From positions 42,820,194 to 42,884,193 of the forward strand of contig CP136069.1 of NCBI GenBank assembly GCA_032622095.1: a DNA stretch of 64,000 nt, in the 5' to 3' direction. Made by a program: the position numbers and the translations under genes. Origin of the DNA: Siphonodentalium dalli (Eukaryota; Mollusca; Scaphopoda; Gadilida; Siphonodentaliidae). Below the pieces are notes generated by a model. The model searched no databases. It was not told the origin of the DNA and saw only the letters and a program-made list of their open reading frames with translations. Below are positions 13,235 to 26,640 of the stretch, one piece after another (positions within the stretch are counted from its first letter, which is position 1; every line of letters starts with the position of its first letter).

Positions 13235-13820
13235 AAACAGCAATAAACTGAAATGGAGTGTCATTTCGTAGATTCTGTTGAAATCACTCTTAAAGAAGCA
13301 AAATGAGCAATAAAGAGCGTTAGAAAATATGTAGAAATATTGCGGGTAACAATGCCTTTGACCCCCAGATGACTAAGGGGTGGAGGATTTCCAAAAATTA
13401 TATAACCAATAAAGAGCGCTTCTTATCAGTTCAAAAGATATGTGTGGAAAATTGCACAAATGTAAAATAATGCATGGTTAATGTCATGGGATAGGTGCTG
13501 TGGGCATCAAATTATTGACAACTATATCACACTGTGGCAGTGTCATTTCATCGATGCTGTTGACGTCTTAAGGACGCAATAAAGAGCGTTCCTTATCACA
13601 TTAGAAAATATGTAGGAAAATTGTGGGTAAAAGCGCCTTTGCCCCTCAAATGAAGTGGGGGGGGGGGGGGTGGGCAAAAAAAATAATGTGACAAATAAAG
13701 TGCGTTTTTTATCAGTTCAGAAGAAGTGGGGAAAATTGCACAAAAGTAAAATAATGCATGGTTAATATCATGTGATTGATGCTGTGGGCATCAAATATTT
13801 AAAGATGCACTACTAATCAG
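13235..13820 (+). repeat. two-unit tandem duplication, about 282 bp, with AATAAAGAGCG motif
   Basis: The block from about 13255 to 13525 is repeated from about 13537 to 13820. Anchors such as GTGTCATTTC and TAAAATAATGCATGGTTAAT recur about 282-285 bases apart. Each unit contains two AATAAAGAGCG or AATAAAGTGCG words and a G run (14 or so Gs near 13658). The AAAGAGCGTT word recurs in the unrelated-looking block at 53070-53120 and inverted at 57313-57365. Confidence 0.75.
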
Positions 13821-13869
13821 CAATAAAGAGCATTTATTATCCACTTAATAGATGTAACTTTATCCGGAG

Positions 13870-16800
13870 TTATATTGCAGCTGCTGTTTATCCCAGATAC
13901 TGGGTCTTTATTCTATTCCAAAAAATGTCGTATTGGGACATTTTGATCTATTTTAGACATATGTATTTGTTCAAAGATATTTATATATAAACAGAAAAGT
14001 TCACTTTGTTGGCTTTGCAATACTAATGGGAGTGCATGAACTAATGGTTGTGTCGTTTATATGGGGTTGTGGACTACACAAGACTCTATAAACAATTCCA
14101 AAGAACATACATGTACATGTTCAAAATATTGTTTTATAACTTTAACCGACAATAAAACATACAGAAGCACCCTTCGGACATGATATCAGTCTTCAACCCA
14201 GAGAACATCGCGGGCATGGATTAGTATCCCTTGTCACCACTGGGCGGAGCCACTCTACCGTATCATTCATTAAGAGCATCGAAACACCAGGTGCGTGGCA
14301 TCCGAAATAGTATTATAGTCTATTTCATACCATTTCAGTTGAGTAGAGTCACAACAGCCCTCGCACCTCGCATAGCCATTAGCCAAAAGATAATTTTATA
14401 ATTTTGTGTAGTCCACTTGAGGTAAAACACACCACTCTAGTTGTTATATGCAGTGAAAAAAATATTATTTACCAAATTGCCTTAATGTTTACAAGGAAAA
14501 CATACTTTTTTGCCAACAATTGCACAGAGGCTGACATAATTTCATTATGATATTTAAAATTTGGCAATGGATAAAAATAATACCCATATAGTTTAACGAG
14601 ATACAAGGCTTATTTTCACTCGTATATATAATTCACCAAATGGGGACCTTGCTAAAACTTGGTTCCCCATTTGGCATTTGCTGAATCATACTCGCGATAA
14701 CAAACCTTGTATATCATAAAACTGTATGGATATTCTATATTTAACCATTCAACCAACTCACCGATGCGCTGCCCGGGAGTGACAACAGTCGTACCTCTCT
14801 CCCCTTGTGTCGCTATTCTCTGGGGATGAATTACGCAGGGTACAGATTCGCCAACAAGTAAATGTATAAGGGCAATTGAACATCATCACCAATCACCCTT
14901 ATCAAAAGAAAACTGTTTCCACATAAATGGGGCCGATCTAACCAGCAAGCGACTCAATTGTTGTCAGTGATCTGATAGTAGAGCGAGATCTCTTGGAGAT
15001 CACATAATTGTGGACAACAGCTGCAAACGAGGTAATTGGTCCAGGTAGAGGACACCTTTAGTACCATATTGGGCAATGGCATGGTACCACACGTCATTCC
15101 GAAAATTATTTAACAATGACTGGCAGTCTAAATATATGACTAGATGTGTTTTAATTCATGCTAGGAACAATGATGACATAGCCATGTCGTTTTCACTAGC
15201 CATGTATATTTCACTCAAACCAATTAACCAAGCTTGTGTGGGTTTCGTGCTTTGCCTTTCCAGTATATACCAAAATCATCAAATAAAATCATAAATGTGA
15301 CATCAGATTTCTCCCCTGATGTACCGTTATGAAACTACTGAAATGTGCCAAAATTGGGTATAAGACAAAACATTGCGTATGTGGCTCTTGGGTTTGGGAG
15401 AAAAATAATCCATGACCTGGGATGTGGGCATAGAAAAATCTCATCTTTGGGACCAGCTATTGGGTCCGGACAATCGGCCGAAATATCTTGCCTCTCGGGG
15501 TGAGTTCTTTCCATCCCCACACCTCAGGTCAGGATGAATAATATTATTTTTATCTCAATCTAACTTCAGCTGAACATGCACTGCGCCCATAATGTTTTGC
15601 ATTCAGAATTTTTTATTTCTGGTATAGTTACAAAGAGCTTATAAAGTCAATGAAAATGTCCCTGATTCTAATCAGATGTTCATGACATGCATGTGCTATC
15701 AACTGATACAGATGACAATCAGCCATGAAATGAGGATACACCTGTTGCGTCTTGTCGATACAAAAGAACGATCAAGTTTTACATGTGTATATCACCTGGA
15801 TACACATGTGTATAATCAGTTCTCATTAAAATTAGGCTATCAGGCTGGAATAAGCTACACATAACAGTCCTAATGAATATACACATGTAACTATAAGTCA
15901 CATAACCGCCACTATAAATAGTTTATGCATGCAATTCCTGTTGTTTAACATCAAAGCGCAGTTTTACGATTGACAGAATGTTATCTCCTGTTACTTGAAT
16001 TTTGGCGAATAAGAAAAACGGGTGCTACCTGTTGAAATTCTTGGAAATACTTAATTCTATTCTCCTTGATGGCTATTATTGATAATTTCTTGACTCTTCA
16101 AATGGACACACATTAGTGTTAAATTAGTTGTAATCACAAATTTTTGAACACTGAAATAAGCATTGTGACCAGACATGACAGGAAACTTATTATGATATTT
16201 TAGCTATGTGTCGAGAAACTCTGGAGCCGATGAAAATCGTCAATATACTGATTGGCTTCATCACTTTACTGTTAAATACCAGATATTTTCCTCATGAATC
16301 TTTAATGCATATATAGCTTGTTCAAGAGTGTAATTTAGTTAGAACTGTTGTATTTATGTAATACACACGCTTCACACATCTCGATGATACTGAAATTAAT
16401 ATATGAAATAATAGAAAAAAAACTCTTCAAGGTGACATGCAACAGTTTTAGGGTGATCTGGGCCCCCACATCTGATCCCACAAAGTGGAAAAGTGTAGGT
16501 TGTGTTTGTGTAACTACCAAACTTTTCAGTTAGATGAGAATCCATCCCATATTTTATGAGTTCAAGGAATACTATTTCACATGCGGAATATCCGTGTCGC
16601 ACAATAGGCCCATAGTCCCATAGGGGATAGCCCCAAAATTGTCTATTTGATCATATCAGATTTTGAAAACAATTTTGAGACAGTCCGTAAACTCTTCCTT
16701 TTCTGGTCAAATCGTATCATTGGCTCTGTATTCAATTAAAATTATAAGATATACTTTGTAAAAGAATGAATACATGTATCACTTGACTTTTCATTTTGCA

Positions 16801-17480
16801 GAAATATGCTATGTGTTGGTAGAAATCAACAGCGAAGGCTTTATCCTCAATCGGTGATGTGACAAAATATGGGGAGATAGCTAGGTCATGAAGTTTTCGC
16901 TCAAAATGCGAAACATATCTCAAAACATTGAAATGTTACGCCACCCATCACTAGATAGGAATATTTCTAAAATATCGCATCTGACCGAATTGGCAACCAA
17001 TTAAATTCATTATTTAGCCAAATGATGAAACCGGTTGCATATGTCACCTTTAACTGTAGATTAAAGATCCAAACATTTTCAACGTATTGTTCAGGTTTCT
17101 AAATCTGAGATAAAATGAACACATTGTATGCATTCAATATGTGATTACATGTTATTTTGAAAACTTTCCTGTATTAATATAAGTTTAGTTGTGGTGTATT
17201 GATGGTAACATGGCGTGACATTGACAACTTCGGGTTTATGTTCAACCGATTCACAAAGCGACAAGGTTGAACACAGGCTAAAAGTGGTCAATGTCATGAC
17301 ATGTTACCATCAATCCACCACAATGGCGTACATGTGTTTGTTCTGCCAACAGTCCTGGTCATTCACATTAATTTGGCACTTATTCCGCATAATGATCAGC
17401 AGAAAATGTCAAAATCTCCTAAACCTCTCTCCAACATATGACATGAAACGGCCATCGAGAGACGATGAAGCGGTCTTGGT
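13870..17480. other. no gene seen; small hairpin at 14597-14710
   Basis: Mostly anonymous AT-rich sequence. At about 14597-14710 a hairpin-like element pairs ACGAGATACAAGG and CCAAATGGGGACC with their inverses (GGTTCCCCATTTGG, CCTTGTATATC), probably a short MITE. No coding exon was recognised. Confidence 0.5.
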
Positions 17481-17487
17481 TTCCGTT

Positions 17488-17990
17488 ATGCTAATGGCTC
17501 CAGAAGTAAACATGGGATATGTTGCGCGACTGTCTGCGGTTTCTTACTGGAAGCAGAACATTGTATGATTTCCATCCTGGTCAGCACATTAGAAAATTTC
17601 CTTCAGTATATACACATGTACATACTAGTAGATGCAACAAGCTCAGGATCATATTAGGCGTTTGCGCTGAATTTCTTCTCTGTAGTTCCAAACATGTTTC
17701 CGTTATTTGGATGGCTCCAGGCGTAAACATGGGATATGCTGCGCGACTCTCTGATCAATAAAAGATGCGGTTTCTTACTGGAAGCGGAAAATTGTATGAA
17801 TTTCATCCTGGTCACCACGTTAGATAATTTCCTGATGTACATACACAGGTACATGTACATAGATGCAACCTGTGGGTATGATGCTGAACTTTTAATTCTT
17901 AGTACGAACATCGAACTACACTACCTGAAGCTCAGATCGGGATCATATTATGAATTATTCTCTGTAGTTCCAATGTAGTCCCAAACATGT
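17488..17990 (+). repeat. diverged tandem duplication, about 230 bp
   Basis: A block starting TGGCTCCAGAAGTAAACATG is repeated from about 17710 (TGGCTCCAGGCGTAAACATG). Shared anchors are GGTTTCTTACTGGAAGC, CATCCTGGTCA and TTCTCTGTAGTTCC. The open frames that cross both copies are short and differ between them, so I do not call a gene. Confidence 0.7.
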
Positions 17991-18154
17991 TCCTGCACTG
18001 TACCTGCAAATAACGGGCCAAAAGAGATGATATAGATTAATAAAAGTGTTAAGGCCAGCGAAAAAATTAGGGTAGGTAGGTAGGTAAGGAATTTTTATTT
18101 TTATTTTATTTCGATATTTTTTATCCAACTGCAGAAATACCTCGACTGATGTTG

Positions 18155-18306
18155 CCCAGTTGAGGGTCAGCAAGATATGGATATATGACGATCCACATCA
18201 TGCTGACTCCCAAATGGGGTGCACTCAGCCTGGTGTAGGCATAACCTCGTACGTGGCTTTCTTCCTGCTGACCCCATCATAATATGTATTTTGTCAACTC
18301 CGGTTA
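18155..18306 (+). repeat. dispersed repeat, copy 1 (about 152 bp)
   Basis: The block from CCCAGTTGAGGGTCAGCAAG to CAACTCCGGTTA recurs nearly identically at 21291-21448. The second copy carries a short insertion (CGGTAT). Inside, GGGTCAGCA and TGCTGACCCC are inverted, so the core is probably a small inverted-repeat element. Confidence 0.75.
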
Positions 18307-19210
18307 CATAAAATGCTAACACATGATGTGGGGAAAGTATTACTTGATTAACAGTGGAAATATACATTAAGATTAAACTTACTTCATGCTTAAGTAAGTT
18401 TTTTATTATTCACATACCACATTTTTAAAAATAAATTTTGCTATAAACTTGGTACAAAATTCATGTCACTAACTTTTTATAAGAATTTTACCAATAATAC
18501 CGCCATTATACCGTACTTGTATTGTGACAACTACATCCCATTTTCTGGGGGTAGCCAGTACGCCCACCGAGCATGCCTGGTTTGTTAAAACAGTAGCTAT
18601 ACCCCTAACATATGTGGTGATAACCTATATACATGTATACATACAGATACACACCCACCATGTCTGTTGGTAGTGTTCCAGAAGTCCCAAAACAAGACAT
18701 AAAGCAGGCAGGAGATCAACTCTCAGGAAATTAAAATTGCAAAATGTATGCCCATTAATCCACAACCCAACACACACCTGGGGCTTTTGAGACAGCTGTC
18801 ACTTCGTGGTCACTTTTCACAGGGATATGTTAGAAAACATGTGTTTTGCACACTAAAGATCATCAATATTTATGAGCATTAAATTTTGACTTTTTCTCAA
18901 AATATCAATAAAAAGTTTAGGGTCCGCGGGTTATTTTTAGGTTCGGTCGATGTACGGAAACATAGTATCTCTTTTTTGGCCTAATGTAGCTCAGCTTGGA
19001 CATGAGATATAATTCTCACAGAAGTTCATGGAATGATGGAGGAAAGATGGAAATTTCCAGTGATGGATTGAAGAGTATACCCTCTGTTAAGCGGATTCAT
19101 GATATATCACACACGGTTCTAGGCCTTATGCCGACCCGTTATAATAAGTTTGGGTGTCCGGAGCCTGGGTTCCCAAAATTAAGTATAACCGAACCGTAAT
19201 ATTCAGAATT

Positions 19211-19402
19211 TGTCATGCTTTTTTACATTAATTTTATTTGGGAAAACGCTGAAAGATCTAATTAAACGCGAAAAAAGCATTGGACGTAACAATAAACAGT
19301 GCCATTGTCATGCTTTTTTACATTAATTTTATTTGGGAAAACGCTGAAAGATCTAATTAAACGCGAAAAAAGCATTGGACGTAACAATAAACAGTGCCAT
19401 TG
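19211..19402 (+). repeat. perfect 95-bp tandem duplication
   Basis: The unit beginning TGTCATGCTTTTTTACATTA is repeated base for base with period 95 (19211-19305 and 19306-19400). The lack of divergence implies a recent event or an assembly artefact. Confidence 0.85.
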
Positions 19403-19414
19403 TAGCTATATATT

Positions 19415-20046
19415 ACACTAGCAGGTGGACCCGACTTCGTCCGGGCTGTTTCCCCTCTGCTTTTTGGTGAATTGCGCGATTTGACATTGAATTGTCCATT
19501 TTGAAGGTCAAGGTCAGGTGGGGTCACGATTTGACCCGTCCAAAACACTGGCCAGACAAAAGTACCCCACAAAAGTACTCGTTGAAATCCATCCGGTTTT
19601 ACCCGATTTGACATTGTATTGATCTTTTTGAAGGACAAGGTCAGGGTCACAATTTGACCCGTCCAAAACACTCATTGGACAAAAGTAACCCTATGTATAA
19701 AATTTCGTCGAAATCCCATCAATATTCGCGATTTGACCTTGAATTGAACCGACTTCAAGGTCAAGGTCATGTCGCACGGGCAAACGAATAGGCTTACGAC
19801 TCTCCCCATACTAAAGTATCCCCAGACACTAATTTTCATCGAAATCCCGTGATACTCGTGCGATTAACCTTGCAATGACCCGATTTCAAGGTCAAGGTTA
19901 TTTCGCACGGGCAAATTAATAGGCCCATGCCACTCCCCGGCCGAAAGTACCCCCACATACCAAGTTTCATCGAAATCGGTTTGGTCGTTTTCGAGTCCAT
20001 CGCGAACACACAGACAGACAGACAGATTTCCCAAAATATATAATAG
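19415..20046. repeat. dispersed repeat with AAGGTCAAGGTCA motifs
   Basis: It begins ACTAGCAGGTGGACCCGACT and ends with CACACAGACAGACAGACAG then an AATATATAAT tail. Internal blocks repeat the phrase TCAAGGTCAAGGTCA plus an ATCGAAATC word at about 19505, 19630, 19755 and 19890. It is a degenerate relative of the array that follows (20047-21230) and of a 3' end at 46660-46835. There is no coding frame. Confidence 0.7.
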
Positions 20047-21230
20047 ACTAGCCGATGAGCCCGACGTTGCCCGGGCTATTCAAAAACCAAATTTCAAGTC
20101 GATAGCTCCACCCGTTTACGAGATCTGGTAACCAAATTTCAAGTCGATAGCTCCACCCGTTTCCGAGATCTGGTCTGCGCATGCGCGAAGCTTGCATTGT
20201 ACGGGCTCGTCGACCCGATAAAATTCGTATCCGGGGCAAGATACATTCACATAGCAAATTTCAAGTCGATAGCTCCACCCGTTTCCGAGATCTCGTCTGC
20301 GCATGCGTTGCGCGGGCGTCGCACGGGCTCGCAAATACGACAACGACGACCGCCTGGTCAATCTACATACGTACGTACATACATACGTACCAAGTTTCGT
20401 CCCGATCGGTCGAGAATCGTAGATTTGTATAAATGACACACAGACAAACAAACAAACAGAGGTCTTCAAAATATATATGAGACTAGCCGATGAACCCGAC
20501 GTTGTCCGGGCTATTCAAAAACCAAATTTCAAGTCGATAGCTCTACCCGTTTCCGAGATCTGATCTGCGCATGCGCTGCACGGGCGTCGCACGGGCACGC
20601 CAATACGACGACGACCACCGCCTGGTCAAACTACACACACGTACCAAGTTTCGTCCCGATCGGTCGAGAATCGTAGATTTGTATTAATGACAAACAAACA
20701 TACAAATAAACATACAAACAGAGGTCTTCAAAATATATATGAGACTAGCCGATGAGCCCGACGTTGTCCGGGCTATTCAAAAACCAAATTTCAAGTCGAT
20801 AGCTCTACCCGTTTCCGAGATCTGGTCTGCGCGAAGCTGGCGTCGCACAGGCTCGGCGACCCGATAAAATTCGTATCCGGGGCAAGATACATTCACATAC
20901 CAAATTTCAAGTCGATAGCTCCACCCGTTTCCGAGATCTCGTCTGCGCATGCGCGAAGCTGGCGTCGCACGGGCTCCGCGACCCGATAAAATTCGTATCC
21001 GGGGCAAGATACATTCACATAGCAAATTTCAAGTCGATAGCTCCACCCGTTTCCGAGATCTCGTCCGCGCATGCGCGAAGCGGGCGCCGCACGGGCTCGC
21101 CAATACGACAACGACGACCGCCTGGTCAAACTACACACACGTACCAAGTTTCGTCCCGATCGGTCGAGAATCGTAGATTTGTATAAATGACATACATACA
21201 GACAGACAGACATAGGTCTTCAAAATACAG
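20047..21230. repeat. tandem array of three dispersed-repeat copies
   Basis: Three heads start ACTAGCCGATGA at 20047, 20482 and 20744. Each is followed by CCGGGCTATTCAAAAACC and one to three copies of CAAATTTCAAGTCGATAGCT. Each copy closes with CCGATCGGTCGAGAATCGTA and a tetranucleotide tract of the ACAGACAAACA type. GC content is visibly above its surroundings. Head-to-tail joining with ATATATGAG between copies suggests insertion of one copy into the tail of another, or replication slippage. Frames inside are repeat shadows. Confidence 0.8.
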
Positions 21231-21290
21231 GATATAGAAAAATAATCATAAATAGGATTGATTCATCAAGTGCATAAGATCAGTTACTTC

Positions 21291-21448
21291 CCCAGTTGAG
21301 GGTCAGCAAGATATGGATACCGGTATATGACGATCCATATCATGCTGACTCCCAAATGGGGTGCACTCAGTCTGGTGTTGGCATAACCTCGTCCGTGGCC
21401 GTCTTCCTGCTGACCCCATCATAATATGTATTGTGTCAACTCCGGTTA
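21291..21448 (+). repeat. dispersed repeat, copy 2
   Basis: Second copy of the 152-bp block seen at 18155. The two copies bracket the 19.4-21.2 kb repeat array in direct orientation. Confidence 0.75.
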
Positions 21449-23194
21449 TGTCAACGATTAAATGTGATACTTATTATATAGCAGACATACGGTATGTATA
21501 TGTTCTTCTTACTTTGACAGACCCGAGGGAGTGTGGCATGTGGTCCCGCGGGTTTCTTAAATAGACATTTATGTAAACCAAGGTTACCCTCATTTTTGAA
21601 GAAACCCGCCAGACCAGTTAGATGAGATCCAAATAGAACGCTAAAACAGTATATTGTTGAATGTGATGGAAGGGGCGGAGTCACTGCACGGTGCATACGG
21701 GTTTGAAGTGTCACGCATATACTAAGTAGCAAATCGGGATCAACAAATCTAAAACGAACTGTGCTTGCATTCAGAATTTAAGAGCTATAGTGCCATCGTT
21801 AACATGTGCAATCTGGGCAGTATGGGTTATTACAAGTCACTGACCTGGGATATGAATCGATGAATTTACTGATCATTTTGTTTTTAAATTGCATCTTGTC
21901 GAGTCTTAATCACGAGGAGATATCTCTTAGCCACGAGAAGATATTTGCAAATAGTGGATAAATATGCCCAAAGTCGAGGTAGAACAAAGGAGCTAGATTT
22001 TAACAATTGAATAATTATTAATCAATAATTATATTGATATCTGTTTGGTTTATAAAGCACAATTGTTTGAACATTCCCATACTAATATAATAGAAGTAAT
22101 GTGCCACACACATATGTAAAATGATCAAGAACTTTTGACATAAAACATAGTAAATAACTCATTAAACATTGCCATTAGCAATTATTTTATGTTCTGCCCT
22201 GCCAGTGTGAACCAATTTACATCAGCGTGAATTAAATTAAATAAATTAATCAAATAAAAATGAAATTTAGAGACATTATTTATCGGAAATTTGAGTCTAT
22301 ATATATACTCCTTAATATTACCAACTTAACTGTGAAGTTATTTATTTTTATTTTTTGTAAGTATCATTGTTAATTGATACATTGAAAGCCATTGATAATA
22401 AATCAAATTTTGGGAAAATGAACAATTTGATGATACAACTTGAGTATAATATTATGACATACTGAAAAGAATAATAAAAGATACTTTAGTAAATATGTGA
22501 CAGAATTGTTTGGGTCTTGTCAATTGAGAGTACCACTTATCATAATTACGCAATGACTTACAATGCGCTTCAATGACATTGCAAATCAAATGGTGTTATT
22601 TTTTTCTTTGTGTGTCAAAATGACGCTGCAAGAAATTATGGCTAAATGTTGGCTGGGAGGGAATAACTTTGGTCATATGCGCATTGGGTTTTGGGTTAAG
22701 AATTTGCTATCTAAAATATGACAATCTACCAACATAATAGCACAATATACTTTTAAGGCTTTTGAACATACTCAGATTCACCCCCATCCCCCAACCACAA
22801 GCCATCACCATTTCTGGCCATAGGACTGTGGCCATCGGGACAGTACCTAAATGGTGCCCAAACATGAAACCTGGATCATTGCCTATATATCCAAAAATGT
22901 TTTTCAATTTTAATGACGATATATTCTTCGAGAATAAGTTGTATATAGTTTCCAGGGCGTAAAATAATAAACATTGAATCAAAAACATGACAACATATCC
23001 GACCACTAAGCATCTGTAACTTATAATATGGGTAGAATAATACATCAATAATTATGTTTTGTAGTTACTAATTATATTGTTGAACATCATTATTCGGACA
23101 AAGTGATAGCTACACAGATATCTGTTGTCGACATAAATTCAATAGCTATTCTGACAGTACAATGTGACCACACACATTCTGAATATAAGGGAAC
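21449..23194. other. no gene seen
   Basis: Very AT-rich sequence, especially 22000-22700. No exon or RNA recognised. Open frames around 22700-23048 have unstructured composition and no family resemblance. Confidence 0.5.
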
Positions 23195-23332
23195 TTAACC
23201 CTTTCATGACGGGAGCTGCGGTGGTACAGTAATGCTCTAATTAATCGACTCCTTAAACACAGCAGAATTATGGGTAACGTTTCAAGATTTAGTCGGAAAT
23301 ATGGCTTGTTGCCATTCATCGGAAAGCTCTCA
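23195..23332. mobile_element. TTAA-CCCTTT terminus with nested half-copy of CAGTAATG MITE
   Basis: At 23195 the sequence TTAACCCTTTCATGACGGGA matches the style of the TTAA/CCCTTT ends at 40587 and 41533, and nearly matches 58411 (TTAACCGTGTCATGAGGGAG). From 23227 a CAGTAATGCTCTAATTAATC block begins. It is one arm of the CAGTAATG MITE seen in full at 26641 and as a shorter copy at 34944. No right end was found for the TTAA element. Confidence 0.55.
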
Positions 23333-26300
23333 GGCATATATTTGCTCCATTGCTAGTAGACCAAGAATTTGTTGATGATTTTGGGATTTGACATGAAAGT
23401 CAGTTGTTAGTTGTTACTCAGTATTATTTGCAGAGCATTAACCCTTTCTATACTAATGTCTTTTCCCTAATCAGTTATGAAAGTATACATTGGAATTCCT
23501 TGTTATTAATCTGGAGGGGTGTTCACGAATAATCATCACATAATAACAGATAATATCAGTGCCAAAATAGTTATTTAATAGAAGGAAATGTCCAGATAAT
23601 AAGTTCCAACAAACCAGATGTTGTTTATTGACCTTATTATCTGTATATTTTCTAAGGGAACTATTCATCAATGAGTATTTAGTATAAAAAGAGGTAAAGA
23701 TACCGGTGGTGTGCCTGTCCCAATTGTAAAGTATAAATGTATACTTACTGTATGAAAACTCAAAAACAAGTCTACAATCCTTTGATCACATTCTTTAAAA
23801 TGCATGCAGCTTCAATTTTGGAACAACTAGGGATATAGCACATGTGTCCTTTCTCCTGGAAATAACAAAGGTCAAACATTCAAACATTTCGCACTCTTCA
23901 AATTCCCCCTTCAATTCAACACCATAGAAACTACTCTATTTTTTCATTTTCACTTCCTACTATTTCTCACTATAAATTGAAAATACTCAAACCTGATTGA
24001 ATGAGGGTATGTGTTTGCCATCTTGACACAAATTCATGCCATATAATTTGATTCTTGACTGGGGAGGTAAGCATGTACCATTTGGCACCCAACTCATCTA
24101 CTTTGTAATTTTAAAAACTCCAAATTGTTGAAAAAATTTTGAAACATAATATGAGGAAACTACTACTAGTAGCTAGTGAATATTTAGTATAGAAAGGGCT
24201 GAATTAAAATGGTTTCAATTATGACTATGAGGAGAATAATTATGTGTGTTGTAGTTAATGAGTGATGGGGGATGTGGGTTGTTGGGTGTGCCAATGAATT
24301 TAGTCATGAAAAGAGTAAAATCCAAGATGGCCACTGGCGACCATATTCTTTAACAAATTTCGGAAGCTATCATTCGCTCCCAACTAGAGATAATGCCCAG
24401 GAGATCCTTATGATGTTGGTGCAAAATATCTCAGATCGAAGTACTTAATTCATGTGCCGATCAGTCATCATCTATATTATTTACTCTGACAGTCAGTGTT
24501 TTAATTACAGTGGTGCCATACTGATAGGCCTGGTTCAATCTGAGGTTGATGTCGCAATCATTTTTGATTAAAAATAATAGGTTTCATTCATTCCTCCCAA
24601 TACATGTGCGATATGCCCATTCAGCCCAATTGTGTCCCGTTATATACTTTGTGCTGCCATGGGCATATTTTTCAGAATGAATATATTCCACAATCCACAT
24701 ATGATCTTATTGTGGTCGTTTCCAAAAAACAATGAAACAATTGAATTCCACCTGCCCTACTTTTCTACCATATGTTACCGGAAACAAAAAAAAATGTTTT
24801 AGGCCTATGTAGCTATACTTACAGCACATGTGGTGTCAAAATAACTTTGGCAACTTTTCGCAATTTGGGCCATGATTATCATTTTCTTGTCATATTTTAT
24901 GCTCTCAAGTCAATATTCCACCTTCTCTCTTAGAATCTTACTCAGCCCCAAAACTTCAACTTAATCCTTTGAAGATACTTGTACCTTGATGGAATGAAAG
25001 AATGAAAGAATTATATAATTTTTTATGCAAATGACATGTGGTCAGATGCCCGTAGCCTGTTTATATATTATATTAACTATGGGTATATGCCAGATATAAC
25101 CGTTAAAAAAAATGCTGTGCTTTTGACAGTGTATTTATCCATGGTCTATGTTGCTGTGGTTGGCCGTGTTATCTTATATTTTGAAGGGTTATCTTGTTTG
25201 ACTGGTAATTAGTTTAGCGGTTTCTATGTTTTGTCTGGTCAGATGTTACCGGTATGTTTGAGCTTTGTCTGAAATAGAAAATTAGAATTTGCGCAACAGA
25301 AGCGCAAGGACATCGCATGTCCAGTGTGTTTAAAGACATATTATGTACTTGTTCGGGTGCGTGAAACTGATAAGTTAGTATGCAGGTGCTACACCAACTG
25401 GAGGAATGTAACATTCTACTAACATCGAAAATCTCAAGCAAATCTACCGTAACATCGTCTGAACTGGGCTAAATTGTAAATATTTACTACTAGAATCGGG
25501 ACGCATCTATCGGCGGTAAACTAACGAAAATGATTTCGCCATCGGCAGTCACTGCATTGAATTAGTACCGGTATATAAGAATGACAGTGTTTGTTGTCAA
25601 TTTAGATATAACATTTGTAACAATAACTACTTTGAACAAGATTATTCTCCACTTCTGTTTGACCACCCTACCGGAGTGTTTCACATCACTTTAAGGGCTT
25701 TTAGAGACCGAATATATATTATATAGAGATAATGAAAATTATATATGTACCGGTATATAGTATTTGAGTTGATTGTGATAACTTTCGTGTAGTTTTGTGG
25801 TTATGAGAGCACATTCTTATTGTCCCCCTGATTTCTGTATGTTGTCTACTTTAAAAATATATCTTTTCCAATATGGGTGGCACCAGGATATCTCCCAATT
25901 ATATCTACCAGGCATACTACTGCATATCTCCCCGATGGGGATGGGGCCAACCCTCATGGACAAGCTAGGGGTTGTTGTCCCATCCTGTTTTCCAACAAAA
26001 TCTAATATTGATGATTTCTCATCATCAGTGAATTCAAGACCACACCTTTGTCATGGGGTGCCAGACAGGGGCGTGATGACATGGGCTGGTTATGCAGGGG
26101 TCTTACCCCCCCCCCCTATAGCCAAACCTCACACAACATTTAGTTGGAAATTATATCAAAATTAGGTTTGATTTTCCAATGTTCAATTTATTAGTGACAT
26201 ATTTGTTTATTTTAGAACATTTGCATATATTCCTTTCATTTGCAAAACTTTGGACTCAAATGGCCATTAGTTGGCAATTTTCCAACATTTGGGTGGGTAT

Positions 26301-26640
26301 CAAGTTGGAAATTTCCCCCAATTTGAACATCTTGAGGCCAGTCTAGATGCTAAGAATGAACAAATTTCATATTCAGAACCACCGGGCCGGGCCGTCCGAC
26401 CTATTTGTCTTGTGATGTTCTCAGTGGCCAGTTAAAGCTGTTAATTAATTTTTTTAAACACAATAAATTGGGGTGCGAATTTTACTGGCATTCATCAATA
26501 TCGCAGACAATTAGGTGTTGTAATTTTCAGGTTCAGATCTAAATAAATGTGCATACTGAGCCGAACCATCCTTTTCATCCCCTGCATGGATAGTGGCCAC
26601 AAGACTACTGTCAGATCCATTTAGAATATGCTACCATTTA
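23333..26640. other. no gene supported
   Basis: AT-rich anonymous sequence. A 122-codon open frame on the plus strand at 25797-26165 shows no recognisable domain, and poly-C near 26107 sits inside it. A fragment around 26325-26350 (TTGAGGCCAGTCTAGATGCT) also occurs at 281-300 next to MITE copy 1, so it belongs to a dispersed repeat. Confidence 0.45.

Noticed and set aside
20047-21230. Overlapping 70-117 codon frames on both strands
   Set aside because: Shadows of the tandem GC-rich repeat; peptides repeat the same phrases on both strands.
22707-23048. 113-codon minus-strand open frame
   Set aside because: Translated AT-rich sequence with no motif; an overlapping frame exists on the other strand.
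25440-25475. Minus-strand FRRCYGRFA after a CAG, another heme-loop look-alike
   Set aside because: The reading phase is wrong for the exon 3 donor, and a stop occurs three codons after the match.
25797-26165. 122-codon plus-strand open frame
   Set aside because: No domain, low-complexity poly-C segment inside, and part of the area is a dispersed repeat.
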